Assembly (NCBI GenBank): GCA_020718965.1
Contig: DYRE01000105.1
Span: 1-7,239 of the forward strand
Direction of reading: 5' to 3'
From: Desulfomonile tiedjei
Lineage (GTDB): Bacteria > Desulfobacterota > Desulfomonilia > Desulfomonilales > Desulfomonilaceae
Length of the DNA stretch: 7,239 bases
Below, in pieces: positions 1 to 6,684 of this stretch. Numbering within the stretch: the stretch's first letter is position 1; every line of letters starts with the position of its first letter. Under the pieces are notes generated by a model. It ran no database searches. It saw only the letters and a list, made by a program, of their open reading frames with translations, and was not told the DNA's origin. The translations under genes were made by a program, and so were the position numbers.

Positions 1-672
1 GATGGTGGAAAGGGGGCCTTCCACGGTCACCTGTCCGGGCGTGGTCCCCCATCGGACCAGGGCCACCGGGGTGTCCGCGGGCTTTCCGTTTGCGATCAGC
101 TGTTGGGTAATATGCGGCAGGTTTTTCACCCCCATCAGGAAGACTAGCGTTCCGGGGTTCCTTGCGAGCACTGCCCAGTCTATCGCTGATTCATCCTTTT
201 TAGGATCTTCATGTCCAGTCACAAAAGTCACCGACGACGCATGATCCCTGTGCGTAACAGGAATTCCCGCATATGCGGGCGCCGCTATGGCGGAAGTTAT
301 CCCCGGTATCACCTCAAAGAGGATTCCTGCGCTCGCAAGCTCTTCAGCCTCTTCCCCGCCTCTTCCGAATACATACGGATCACCGCCCTTTAAACGAACG
401 ACAGTTTTCCCTTCCAAAGCCCGGGAGACCAATAGCTGGTTTATGTCAACCTGTTCAACGGAATGTTCTTTGCCTGTCTTGCCTACATAAATCAGTTCGG
501 CGTCTTTCTTGGCCTTTTCAACAAAATTGTGGCCTGCGAGGTAATCATAAACAATTACGTCAGCGGACGCGATGGTTTCAGCAGCTTTCAGTGTTAACAA
601 TCCAGGGTCACCAGGACCGGCGCCTACCAGATATACAATTCCTCGATATTTTTTCTCTTGACTATCGTTCAT
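1..672 (-). CDS. cobA: Uroporphyrinogen-III C-methyltransferase (SUMT), 3' end beyond window
   Basis: The first 224 residues are present and the frame runs open through base 1. SUMT uses two S-adenosylmethionines to methylate uroporphyrinogen III at C2 and C7, giving precorrin-2, the branch point to siroheme, cobalamin and, in some anaerobes, haem. The N-terminal loop YLVGAGPGDPGLLTL (residues 14-28), the VVRLKGGDPYVFGRGGEE block (about 87-104), VIPGITSAIAAPAYAGIPVTHR (about 117-138), VTFVTGHE and the LVFLMGV segment are family hallmarks; the LVRWGTTPGQ block lies near the cut. The family usually runs to about 240-280 residues, so either only the tail is missing or a fused HemD (uroporphyrinogen-III synthase) domain follows, as is common in this phylum; the window cannot tell. 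ATG at 672 is the only plausible start: the frame has no other start before the family N-terminus and a TAG stop in another frame sits just upstream. The ribosome site is weak (AGAGG about 16 bases away). It is last in the tetrapyrrole operon seen here. Confidence 0.96.
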   Translation of the reverse strand, partial: MNDSQEKKYRGIVYLVGAGPGDPGLLTLKAAETIASADVIVYDYLAGHNFVEKAKKDAELIYVGKTGKEHSVEQVDINQLLVSRALEGKTVVRLKGGDPYVFGRGGEEAEELASAGILFEVIPGITSAIAAPAYAGIPVTHRDHASSVTFVTGHEDPKKDESAIDWAVLARNPGTLVFLMGVKNLPHITQQLIANGKPADTPVALVRWGTTPGQVTVEGPLSTI

Positions 673-756
673 GCTAAACCATCTATGTCCTCTTTTTTCT
701 CTTACCTTACGCCAAGTTCTGGCAACCTGGAACAAACCTTACCTAATAGCTCAACC

Positions 757-786
757 AGGACACGACCAAATCGGTCGGTTTGTCCT
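757..786 (-). promoter_or_regulatory. Intercistronic hairpin directly after hemC stop
   Basis: On the minus strand AGGACA pairs with TGTCCT (6 bp), then after a 3-base AAC bulge CGACC pairs with GGTCG (5 bp) around a GATTT loop. Its first base is the last base of the hemC TGA stop. No T-run follows, so it is not a standard intrinsic terminator. It could protect the hemC 3' end, be a processing site, or tune expression of cobA across the 113-base gap. The function is inference; the pairing is directly visible. Confidence 0.4.
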
Positions 787-1736
787 CACAACACTCCATC
801 AACAGGACAGGGACGCCAATCATCAGACAGAACAGACCTAAGGACTGCGTCGGCTCCCATCTCAATCAGCCTGTCCGCAACAATGGCCCCAACAAGGCCG
901 TTATCTCCAGGCCCTGTGTATGTTTCCCTGAAAACAGGCGATCCATCTGGATGCACAACCCCAGCGGTAAATCTTACGCCATCTTCGAATGGCTCACAAT
1001 ATGCGGCGAGGGGAACCTGACATCCGCCGCCCATCCTTTTAAGGAAACAGCGCTCAATCTGCAAGCATTTCATGGTCTGAACGTCGTTTAACTTGGAAAC
1101 GATTTCCATCGTTCTTTCGTCCGCTAATCGGGACTCTATACCTATGGCCCCTTGACCAATAGCCGGAATCATATCTTCTATCGAAAAAAATTCCCGTATC
1201 CTTTCAGAAAAGCCCATTCTGATGATACCGGCGGCCGCTAACAAAGCCCCAGCCAGATTATCGGTTTCGATTTTCCGGACCCGCGTGTCAACATTGCCTC
1301 GAATCGACACAACCTCAAGTCCAGGGAAACCACTCATAAGAAACGCTCTCCTCCTCAAACTCGAAGTGCCAATTTTTTCACCAGGCTTCAATTCATTTAT
1401 CCGTCGCATATCCCTTGAAATGAACACGTCTCTGGGGTCCTCACGTTTCAGCACGCCAGAAATGCCGAGACCTTGGGGAATGTCCGTGGGGACGTCTTTC
1501 ATTGAATGCACCGCCAGATCAACTGCCCCATCCAGTAGAGCGTCTTCTATTTCCTTAGTAAACAGCCCCTTACCCCCAATTTGAGCTAAAGGAGCGTCAA
1601 GAATTTTGTCACCCTGAGTCCTGATTATTTTCAGTTCCACTTCTAGTTTAGCATCAATAGTCTTGAGCAGGTCAGCAACGTGGCGTGCCTGCCACATGGC
1701 CAGAGCGCTTCCTCTAGTTCCTATGGTCAGTTTCAT
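786..1736 (-). CDS. hemC: Porphobilinogen deaminase (hydroxymethylbilane synthase)
   Basis: This cytosolic enzyme polymerises four porphobilinogens into hydroxymethylbilane on a covalent dipyrromethane cofactor. The 316 residues match the usual length of about 310. Visible hallmarks are the N-terminal KLTIGTRGSALAMWQA, IIRTQGDKI (residues 38-46), GGKGLFTKEIE (54-64), HSMKDVPT (77-84, with the catalytic-type Asp at 81), GTSSLRRR (123-130), IRGNVDTR (145-152), PAIGQGAIGIE (191-201) and GGGCQVPLAAY (236-246), where Cys239 is the expected cofactor attachment residue. The frame stays open 26 codons further upstream, but that extension lies inside hemA and is unlike the family, so ATG at 1736 is chosen. 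This gives a 23-base overlap with the hemA 3' end, implying coupled translation; the ribosome site is poor (a purine-rich CGGAAG about 15 bases away). It acts directly before uroporphyrinogen-III synthase, which is not seen in the window. Confidence 0.98.
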   Translation of the reverse strand: MKLTIGTRGSALAMWQARHVADLLKTIDAKLEVELKIIRTQGDKILDAPLAQIGGKGLFTKEIEDALLDGAVDLAVHSMKDVPTDIPQGLGISGVLKREDPRDVFISRDMRRINELKPGEKIGTSSLRRRAFLMSGFPGLEVVSIRGNVDTRVRKIETDNLAGALLAAAGIIRMGFSERIREFFSIEDMIPAIGQGAIGIESRLADERTMEIVSKLNDVQTMKCLQIERCFLKRMGGGCQVPLAAYCEPFEDGVRFTAGVVHPDGSPVFRETYTGPGDNGLVGAIVADRLIEMGADAVLRSVLSDDWRPCPVDGVL

Positions 1737-3057
1737 GATCTGCGATTTGCGCTTCCGCCGATTCTGAACCGGATACAAAAGTGTTAAGGTCGAAAACCCT
1801 TTGAACAAAATCAATGTGCTGGTTATGTCGAGATGTTTTCAGAGATTGCTTCATGAATGCGATGGGGCCGTGAGCTATTTTGTTAATAATTGATTTTGTC
1901 AATATATCAATCGTCTCTCTTTCTGTATCGCTCAAAGGGGCAAGTCGACCATTTAAACGAGCAATTTCTCCGATCCTGATCTCTTCGAATTTGTTTTTTA
2001 GCGCGACTATTGTGGGCGCCCATTCAAGAGACCTGTTCCAGTTCATGAACTTTCTTACTTCTTCATCAACTATATCGCCTGCCTTTTCAGCCTCCACAAG
2101 CCTTTCACCAATATTTTCGTCTACTACTGCCTGGAGGTCATCGATGTTGTAAAGATAAACTCCGTCGAGATCATTGACTCTGGGCTCAATGTCTCTGGGG
2201 ATTGCAATATCGATCATGAAGATGGGCTTGAACCGTCTTCTCTTCATTACCGCCTTCATGTCACTGAACATGATGATCGGATCGCAACTTCCCGTAGAGC
2301 TTATAACAACATCCGCACTGGCCAGCGCATCAAAGAGACGGTCCATGGGCTCCGCCGTTCCCTCAAATTCGTTGGCCAGAACGCAGGCGTTTTCAATTGT
2401 TCTGTTGATGATTCTGATGGGCTTTCTCACGTTGCCGGCAAGATGACGGGCCGTGAGTTCAGCCATTTCGCCCGCTCCTATCAACAAAGCTTGGCACTGT
2501 TCCAGTTCTCCCAGAATTTTCTTCGCCAACTCAACCGCCACATATGCGATTGAGACAGCCGCTAGAGCCACACCTGTCTCTGTTCTAACGCGTTTGGCTG
2601 TGAAGAAAGCCCTGTGCATAAGCCTATTGATTAATGGCCCCGTGGTGTTGGCGGCAGCGTCTCTTTTGAACGCGGCCTTGACCTGTCCTACTATTTGGGG
2701 CTCCCCGAGAACCATAGAATCGAGACTTGAGGTCACTCTGAAAACGTGTCTGATAGCTTCTGATTTCATCTTGACGTATAGGTGCGGCATCAGTGAATTG
2801 GCCCCAAGTCCGTGAATTTGAGCAACTAGTTGAACAAGTCTCTCAGAAACGTCCTCACAGTCATCCACCGCAGCGATAACCTCGGCCCTGTTACAGGTGG
2901 AAAGAATCACACATTCCTCAACCCCCTTGGTTTGCGCGACCAACCGGGAAACTGCCCCCTCCTGATTCCCTGGAAAAGTAATTCTCTCTCTTACCAGAAC
3001 CGGCGCCGTGGTATGATTTACGCCTAAGACTATGAAATCAAGCTTGGTCCTGGTCAT
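1714..3057 (-). CDS. hemA: Glutamyl-tRNA reductase
   Basis: This NADPH-dependent enzyme reduces Glu-tRNA(Glu) to glutamate-1-semialdehyde, the first committed step of the C5 route to all tetrapyrroles. The 447-residue product has LGVNHTTAPVLVRE (residues 11-24), the catalytic thioester motif STCNR (53-57, Cys55), SLDSMVLGEPQIVGQVK (111-127), the Rossmann loop LIGAGEMAE (192-200), INRT (217-220) and a DIAIPRDIEP block, followed by the C-terminal dimerisation helix region. ATG at 3057 is preferred because it forms an ATGA overlap with the upstream ccsA stop; an in-frame TTG at 3078 would add seven residues and has less support. The 3' end overlaps hemC by 23 bases. A small hairpin covers the likely ribosome site, suggesting that ccsA translation may open it. 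A separate glutamate-1-semialdehyde aminomutase (hemL) is required but not in the window. Confidence 0.98.
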   Translation of the reverse strand: MTRTKLDFIVLGVNHTTAPVLVRERITFPGNQEGAVSRLVAQTKGVEECVILSTCNRAEVIAAVDDCEDVSERLVQLVAQIHGLGANSLMPHLYVKMKSEAIRHVFRVTSSLDSMVLGEPQIVGQVKAAFKRDAAANTTGPLINRLMHRAFFTAKRVRTETGVALAAVSIAYVAVELAKKILGELEQCQALLIGAGEMAELTARHLAGNVRKPIRIINRTIENACVLANEFEGTAEPMDRLFDALASADVVISSTGSCDPIIMFSDMKAVMKRRRFKPIFMIDIAIPRDIEPRVNDLDGVYLYNIDDLQAVVDENIGERLVEAEKAGDIVDEEVRKFMNWNRSLEWAPTIVALKNKFEEIRIGEIARLNGRLAPLSDTERETIDILTKSIINKIAHGPIAFMKQSLKTSRHNQHIDFVQRVFDLNTFVSGSESAEAQIADHETDHRN

Positions 3058-3899
3058 GCGGGAACCGTTTCCCTGCAAAGATCTACAAACGAATGGTGTC
3101 CTCCCAGGAAAAGGCTAACACCTACAAATGTGAACATGACCAGAAAAAAACCGGCTATAGCAAGCAACGCGGCTTTTTTGCCACGCCACCCAAAAGCAAA
3201 TCTCTGATGAACCATTCCCGCGTATGCGAACCAGGTTATTAGGCTCCACGTCTCTTTGGGATCCCAGGTCCAGTATGACCCCCAGGCGCTGCTTGCCCAC
3301 AAAGCCCCGGAAATGATCCCAAGAGTGAGAAAAAAGAATCCTATCGGCAATGCCCTCCGGTTGAAAGTGTCCAGTGTCTGAAGCGAAGGTAGAATTTTGT
3401 GAAATCTTCCTATTTGTTTTCGTTTGATCAAACGTTCCTGGAGTATGTACATAGCTCCCGACATAGCCATGACTGTGAAAACTGAATTGCCGGCAATCGC
3501 AAAAGACACGTGGATCGGAAGCCACCAGCTTCTAAGGACTGGAATTATAGGCTGACTGATTTGGTAAGAGAATGTCGAGGCGATTAGCATGAGTACTGCT
3601 GCTATCGGCGCAGCCATGGCCCCCAGAACTGGATTTCGATCCCAAAACTGCAAAGCCAAAAAAATAGCCATAACTCCCCACGCAAACAACGACATTGCGT
3701 CAAAGGGCGTGGCCATAGGGAAAAAACCCTGTATCCAGAATTGATGCAATATCGATGTCGTGTGAGTGATAAAACCAGCCACTACAACGCAGAAACCAGA
3801 GACACAGGTAGTCCCTTTTGACCTCAGCAAAAACGCCACATAGATGATGGCAGAGATCAAATAAAATATCACTGACACTTTAAAAAACATCAGGTGCAC
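3054..3899 (-). CDS. ccsA: CcsA/ResC/HemX-like cytochrome c assembly membrane protein
   Basis: A 281-residue polytopic protein with about eight hydrophobic segments. The WWD signature WGSYWTWDPKE at residues 206-216 identifies the CcmC/CcmF/CcsA haem-handling superfamily. Candidate haem-ligand histidines flank it: His130 in WWLPIHVSF and His268/His269 in GGHHSF; His46 and His52 lie in the N-terminal part. CcsA works with Ccs1/ResB in System II to carry haem across the membrane and attach it to apocytochromes c. No ResB partner is in the window. Genes next to hemA with this fold are also called hemX; in Bacillus, HemX controls HemA abundance, so a role in HemA control is possible. The predicted start is GTG at 3899, since GGGGA sits 6 bases upstream; ATG at 3890 would drop three residues but is badly spaced (15 bases). 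It lies 13 bases after the precorrin-2 dehydrogenase gene and overlaps hemA by four bases. Confidence 0.92.
   Translation of the reverse strand: MHLMFFKVSVIFYLISAIIYVAFLLRSKGTTCVSGFCVVVAGFITHTTSILHQFWIQGFFPMATPFDAMSLFAWGVMAIFLALQFWDRNPVLGAMAAPIAAVLMLIASTFSYQISQPIIPVLRSWWLPIHVSFAIAGNSVFTVMAMSGAMYILQERLIKRKQIGRFHKILPSLQTLDTFNRRALPIGFFFLTLGIISGALWASSAWGSYWTWDPKETWSLITWFAYAGMVHQRFAFGWRGKKAALLAIAGFFLVMFTFVGVSLFLGGHHSFVDLCRETVPA
3060..3073 (-). promoter_or_regulatory. Inverted repeat over the hemA ribosome binding site
   Basis: GGGAA and TTCCC form a perfect 5-bp stem around a 4-base loop, ending two bases before the hemA ATG. The only purine-rich sequence that could bind 16S rRNA (GGGAA) is in the stem. 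The site lies inside the end of ccsA, so ribosomes finishing ccsA would melt it, which fits translational coupling at the ATGA overlap. A short stem like this could also be chance. Confidence 0.3.
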
Positions 3900-3913
3900 T
3901 GCTTATCCCCAGC

Positions 3914-4600
3914 CTATAGTTGATCTGCGCAACTATCTCCCACTGCGTTCTCGACGTCTATTTCCATGGGTAATATTTTTCTCAGAATTTCCATGACCTT
4001 ACGAAAATCGCTCTGTCTGATAGCCTCCAGAAGTTCAGAATCTATAATCTCTAAAAATAGTTTCCGATTTTCATCTGAATCACAACTCGAATTCAGCACA
4101 CGTTTTCGTAACTCACCCATTAATTTGGTCATTTTTCCATATTCCGGACCGTACTGCTTCTCCAGTTCCTCTCTAATCCGCCTTGCCAAAGCCGGTGACG
4201 CCCCTCCTGTGCTGACTGCTATCATTAGGTCACCTTGGGAAATTAGGGCTGGAACAATAAATGTGCATAGATCTGGCACATCTGCAATATTGCATGGCAA
4301 TTTTCTATTTAAAGCTGAGTTGTATATCTTCAAATTGACTTGACGGTCGTCCGTGGTCCCAAAAATGAGAATCGCATCAAGATAATTATCCAGAAGGCTT
4401 TCATCAAAGTGAGCCTCGATATATTCTATTTTCTTATCATCTTTCAGGCGCTCCATCTCAGATATAAGTTTTGGTGATATAACGACTACACGGGCTCCGC
4501 TATCGATAAGCCCGGTAGTCTTGCGGAACGCTACTCTTCCGCCGCCCACAACTATAACGCGCTTGTCTTGCAAATTCATCATCACTGGATAAGGTCTCAT
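3914..4600 (-). CDS. Precorrin-2 dehydrogenase / possible sirohydrochlorin ferrochelatase (Met8/SirC/CysG-N family)
   Basis: The 228-residue product corresponds to the N-terminal module of CysG or to stand-alone SirC/Met8p. It uses NAD+ to oxidise precorrin-2 to sirohydrochlorin; Met8p and CysG also insert Fe2+ to make siroheme. Seen are an NAD-binding Rossmann loop VIVVGGGRVAFRK (residues 15-27), the FGTTDD turn (80-85), NIADVPDLCTFIVPALI (104-120) whose Asp107 aligns with the Asp essential in Met8p and CysG, and STGGASPALARRIREELE, the helical dimerisation motif. The C-terminal part (about 150-228) is helical and charged. I cannot decide whether it is also a chelatase, so no symbol is given. 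The ATG at 4600 has AGGG 10 bases upstream; ATGs at 4582 and 4579 are alternatives without a clear ribosome site. It is the first gene of the tetrapyrrole operon, and its substrate is made by the last one seen, cobA. Confidence 0.95.
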   Translation of the reverse strand: MRPYPVMMNLQDKRVIVVGGGRVAFRKTTGLIDSGARVVVISPKLISEMERLKDDKKIEYIEAHFDESLLDNYLDAILIFGTTDDRQVNLKIYNSALNRKLPCNIADVPDLCTFIVPALISQGDLMIAVSTGGASPALARRIREELEKQYGPEYGKMTKLMGELRKRVLNSSCDSDENRKLFLEIIDSELLEAIRQSDFRKVMEILRKILPMEIDVENAVGDSCADQL

Positions 4601-4633
4601 GTAATCTTAACCCTGCCTAACACTGAATAACAT

Positions 4634-4648
4634 TTTTATATTATCATC
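4634..4648 (-). promoter_or_regulatory. Possible promoter -10 region for the tetrapyrrole operon
   Basis: The minus strand has GATAATATAAAAA, the most AT-rich, TATAAT-like stretch in the 177-base gap upstream of the first operon gene, roughly 35-45 bases before its ATG. The matching -35 box is poor: TTCTCG lies 17 bases upstream of TAATAT. No riboswitch fold was recognised in this leader. Confidence 0.25.
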
Positions 4649-4709
4649 TTAAGTCAGATTCGAGAAGGGATTCGGGGAAAGAGTCCACCCCAGTAGATCT
4701 CCGCAACCC

Positions 4710-4736
4710 AAAAAACGTCTTCAATGATTCATTGAA
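4710..4736 (-). terminator. Perfect palindrome followed by T6: weak terminator or operator
   Basis: TTCAATGA and TCATTGAA form a perfect 17-base palindrome with one central base (4720-4736), which folds as a 7-bp stem with a 3-base loop. On the minus strand it is followed by GACG and then six T (4715-4710), about 40 bases after the kinase stop codon. The stem is AT-rich and separated from the T-run by four bases, so termination would be weak. The same symmetry would suit a dimeric repressor upstream of the tetrapyrrole operon. Confidence 0.4.
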
Positions 4737-4777
4737 ATGATCTATTGGAGTTGATTTCCATGTTCGATAACAGACTA

Positions 4778-5881
4778 CTAATATACGCTTCTCAAAAAGT
4801 CATGGGGTATGCTAATCCTGAAGAGGGATCCTTTTCCAGGAATGGAGTCCAGTTGGATTCTCCCTCCATGTTCATTAACGATTCTTTGCGTTACTGCCAG
4901 TCCCATGCCCGTTCCCTGCGCCTTGGTGGAAAAGAATGGATCAAAAACAAATTCTCGTTCAGCGTCAGCTATCCCTACTCCATAGTCTTTAACCCCCAAA
5001 ATAGTCTCGTTATCATTTTCATGTATGAATATGTCGATCTCCGAACCCACCGAAGAAAAATCTATAGCATTTTGCAGCAGGTTACCAATCGCTACTTTCA
5101 TCATATCAGGGTCGAACCTGGATTTGCTATTCTTAGAGCTTGAATCATGAAACAAAAGTTTGATCGACTTCTCTGCCGCCTGGATTTCCATTTCTTTAAC
5201 AGTTTCAAAGGCGACTTCTACCAAAGACGCTACCACGGCCTTGATATTAGCCAGATTGGCGCAGCATTGCACCTCATCTACGAGAGATTCAAGTCTTCTG
5301 GCCCCCTCAATTATTTTATGAGCGTACGATATGGCTTCCATGTTGTTGCCGTCAAGCTTGATTATTCGATTAGCGAATCCACCAATCATTACTACGGGAT
5401 TCCTGATTTCATGGGCAACCCCCATGGCCAATTTGTTTAGACTTCTCATTTTCTCGGTTGCAACCCGGTCCCTGTCCTCCAGGAATTTCTTTTCCTTCTG
5501 GCGTAAAGTGAAGACTTCCGTGATGTCCCTGAAAATAGCCACAAAACCAATGAATTGAGTCTTGCCGGAATTGGATTCCATAAGGTATGAAGTTGTCGCC
5601 GCCAGTCTCTTCTTGCCACCATCCGGTGGAAAGTAATCCACCTCGGTGTAATCATTTACGGCCCTGTTCCATATTGCATTGGTGAGAATCTGATTAAACT
5701 CATAATTTTCATCACGGACGAAAAAGACCAGACCCAGCCCCTGTTCCCTTAGTTGGTCGAAGGAATAGCCAAGGATTTCCTTGGTTTTCCTGTTGGCGTA
5801 CATAACATCTCCGTCACTGTTAGTAACGATGATACAGTCGGCCAAACTATCCAGAATATTTCTTATGATGATTGTGTCCAA
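4778..5881 (-). CDS. Cytoplasmic PAS-domain sensor histidine kinase
   Basis: A 367-residue kinase with no membrane segment or signal peptide, so it should sense a cytoplasmic cue. The order is one PAS domain (about residues 5-122, with VTNSDGDVMYANRKTKEILGY and the C-terminal IGFVAIFRDITE), a coiled-coil linker (about 123-148), a HisKA dimerisation domain with the phosphoacceptor His157 in GVAHEIRNPV, and a HATPase_c domain with N-box Asn271 (GNLLQNA), G1 box DYGVGI (299-304), F box DPFFSTK (314-320) and G2 GTGMGL (323-328). All catalytic boxes are intact. The architecture resembles NtrB/AtoS-like kinases. The start is TTG at 5881: GGAG lies 7 bases upstream, a stop occurs seven codons earlier in frame, and the next Met (27) is inside the PAS fold. 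It sits 18 bases after the ATPase gene, so the two are likely co-transcribed. No response regulator is in the window, so the signal and target are unknown. Confidence 0.95.
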   Translation of the reverse strand: MDTIIIRNILDSLADCIIVTNSDGDVMYANRKTKEILGYSFDQLREQGLGLVFFVRDENYEFNQILTNAIWNRAVNDYTEVDYFPPDGGKKRLAATTSYLMESNSGKTQFIGFVAIFRDITEVFTLRQKEKKFLEDRDRVATEKMRSLNKLAMGVAHEIRNPVVMIGGFANRIIKLDGNNMEAISYAHKIIEGARRLESLVDEVQCCANLANIKAVVASLVEVAFETVKEMEIQAAEKSIKLLFHDSSSKNSKSRFDPDMMKVAIGNLLQNAIDFSSVGSEIDIFIHENDNETILGVKDYGVGIADAEREFVFDPFFSTKAQGTGMGLAVTQRIVNEHGGRIQLDSIPGKGSLFRISIPHDFLRSVY

Positions 5882-5888
5882 ATCATGG

Positions 5889-5892
5889 CTCC
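5889..5892 (-). promoter_or_regulatory. Ribosome binding site that fixes the TTG start of the kinase
   Basis: GGAG in AACGGAG is 7 bases from the TTG at 5881. An ATG at 5886 lies between them but is only two bases from GGAG and is out of frame, encoding seven codons before TAA, so the TTG is the better initiation codon. Confidence 0.6.
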
Positions 5893-5899
5893 GTTTTGT

Positions 5900-6631
5900 T
5901 CAGCATTTACTTTGAAGACTGAAAAAACCTTCAGGATCATCCATGAAACTCTTGTAGAGTTTGAAAACCTGTGTGTCGCGTAACGGTAGGACCTTAATTT
6001 CCACGCCATCAAAGCCGAAGATTTGCGCCTTTGGACAAGCCAGTATTATAGGGGATAATGTAGCGATAAGGTACTGTTTGTTTGATGAGGAAACATTCTT
6101 TAACAACACTCTCACAAATTCAACCTGACTCTGTGGAGAAAGCGCTGACTCCGGCTCATCTATTAGATAAAGTCCGTCTATACTGCTGGAATAACTCTTG
6201 AAGAAACTGAGGAATGACTCACCGTGTGATTGGGCATTCAGAGATTGACCTCCAAAGTATCCTACCCTTCCAGGGTCATCGACTATTATGTCATCGAGCG
6301 AAGATGCAAAATTGAAAAAAGATTCCGCTCTGAAATGAAATCCGTATCGCGGCTTAACGGCAAAATTCAGTCGGACAAATTTGGACAGTTCCGACTCATA
6401 CGGGTTGCAATGGGCCTTATGAGTCTTGCTCCCACCCCATGGCAAATAACCACATTTTCTTGCTATTGAATCAAGAAGGGCAGACTTGCCGACTCCGTTT
6501 TCGCCGGAGAAAAAACTGATTCTGGATGTTAATTCAATATGCCTGGTCGACTGAAAAGCCTTAATATTGAATGGAAAGACATCATGAACTGGAAACTTGT
6601 CACTCATTAATCCGATACTGGTAAGAAACAT
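5900..6631 (-). CDS. COG3910-like predicted ABC-class ATPase with altered H-loop
   Basis: A 243-residue soluble single-domain ATPase of the RecF/SMC-like AAA_21/AAA_23 type, without transmembrane segments or a coiled-coil insertion. Seen are the N-terminal strand VFPFNIKAFQ, Walker A GENGVGKS (residues 43-50), a signature-like LNAQSHGES (131-139), Walker B LYLIDEPES (154-162, Asp158 and catalytic-type Glu159), and a D-loop-like SALSPQSQ. Family members then have an ATHSP switch motif; here it reads ATLSP, with Leu192 in place of His. The C-terminal segment IKVLPLRDT...DDPEGFF also fits this family. ATG at 6631 has AGAAGG 7 bases upstream; ATG at 6607 (Met9) lacks a ribosome site. It lies 53 bases after the DUF6125-like gene and 18 before the kinase. 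The biological role of this family is not established; no partner nuclease or toxin is visible, so I do not assign it to a defence system. Confidence 0.88.
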   Translation of the reverse strand: MFLTSIGLMSDKFPVHDVFPFNIKAFQSTRHIELTSRISFFSGENGVGKSALLDSIARKCGYLPWGGSKTHKAHCNPYESELSKFVRLNFAVKPRYGFHFRAESFFNFASSLDDIIVDDPGRVGYFGGQSLNAQSHGESFLSFFKSYSSSIDGLYLIDEPESALSPQSQVEFVRVLLKNVSSSNKQYLIATLSPIILACPKAQIFGFDGVEIKVLPLRDTQVFKLYKSFMDDPEGFFSLQSKC

Positions 6632-6684
6632 TCCACTGCCTTCTTAATACTTTGTCTGAAAAGGTCCAGCATTCACATCAACCT

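Noticed and set aside
273..1091. Several plus-strand frames of 67-134 codons opposite cobA and hemC
   Set aside because: They are antisense to strongly conserved enzyme genes and look like compositional shadows.
1737..1814. 26-codon N-terminal extension of HemC
   Set aside because: The extra residues are unlike any HemC N-terminus and lie within hemA coding sequence; KLTIGTRGS is the normal family start.
3115..3525. 136-codon minus-strand frame inside ccsA
   Set aside because: It lies in another frame of ccsA, which carries the WWD motif and membrane segments; this one shows no coherent pattern.
4658..4681. Tandem near-repeat beginning ATTCG in the intergenic region
   Set aside because: Only about 8 of 12 positions match, which is within chance for a purine-rich stretch.
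4601..4777. Riboswitch (cobalamin or similar) ahead of the tetrapyrrole operon
   Set aside because: The leader is short and I found no B12-box-like or other recognisable conserved core.
4745..5143. Plus-strand open frame of up to 132 codons with an internal ATG at 4760 preceded by GGAG
   Set aside because: It is antisense to the histidine kinase 3' half, whose motifs are unambiguous, and the translation has no recognisable domain.
5900..6631. ATPase as part of an anti-phage system (OLD, Septu, Gabija or retron type)
   Set aside because: No TOPRIM, HNH, helicase, reverse transcriptase or toxin gene is next to it; its neighbours are a kinase and a DUF6125-like gene, and the protein is a short single domain.
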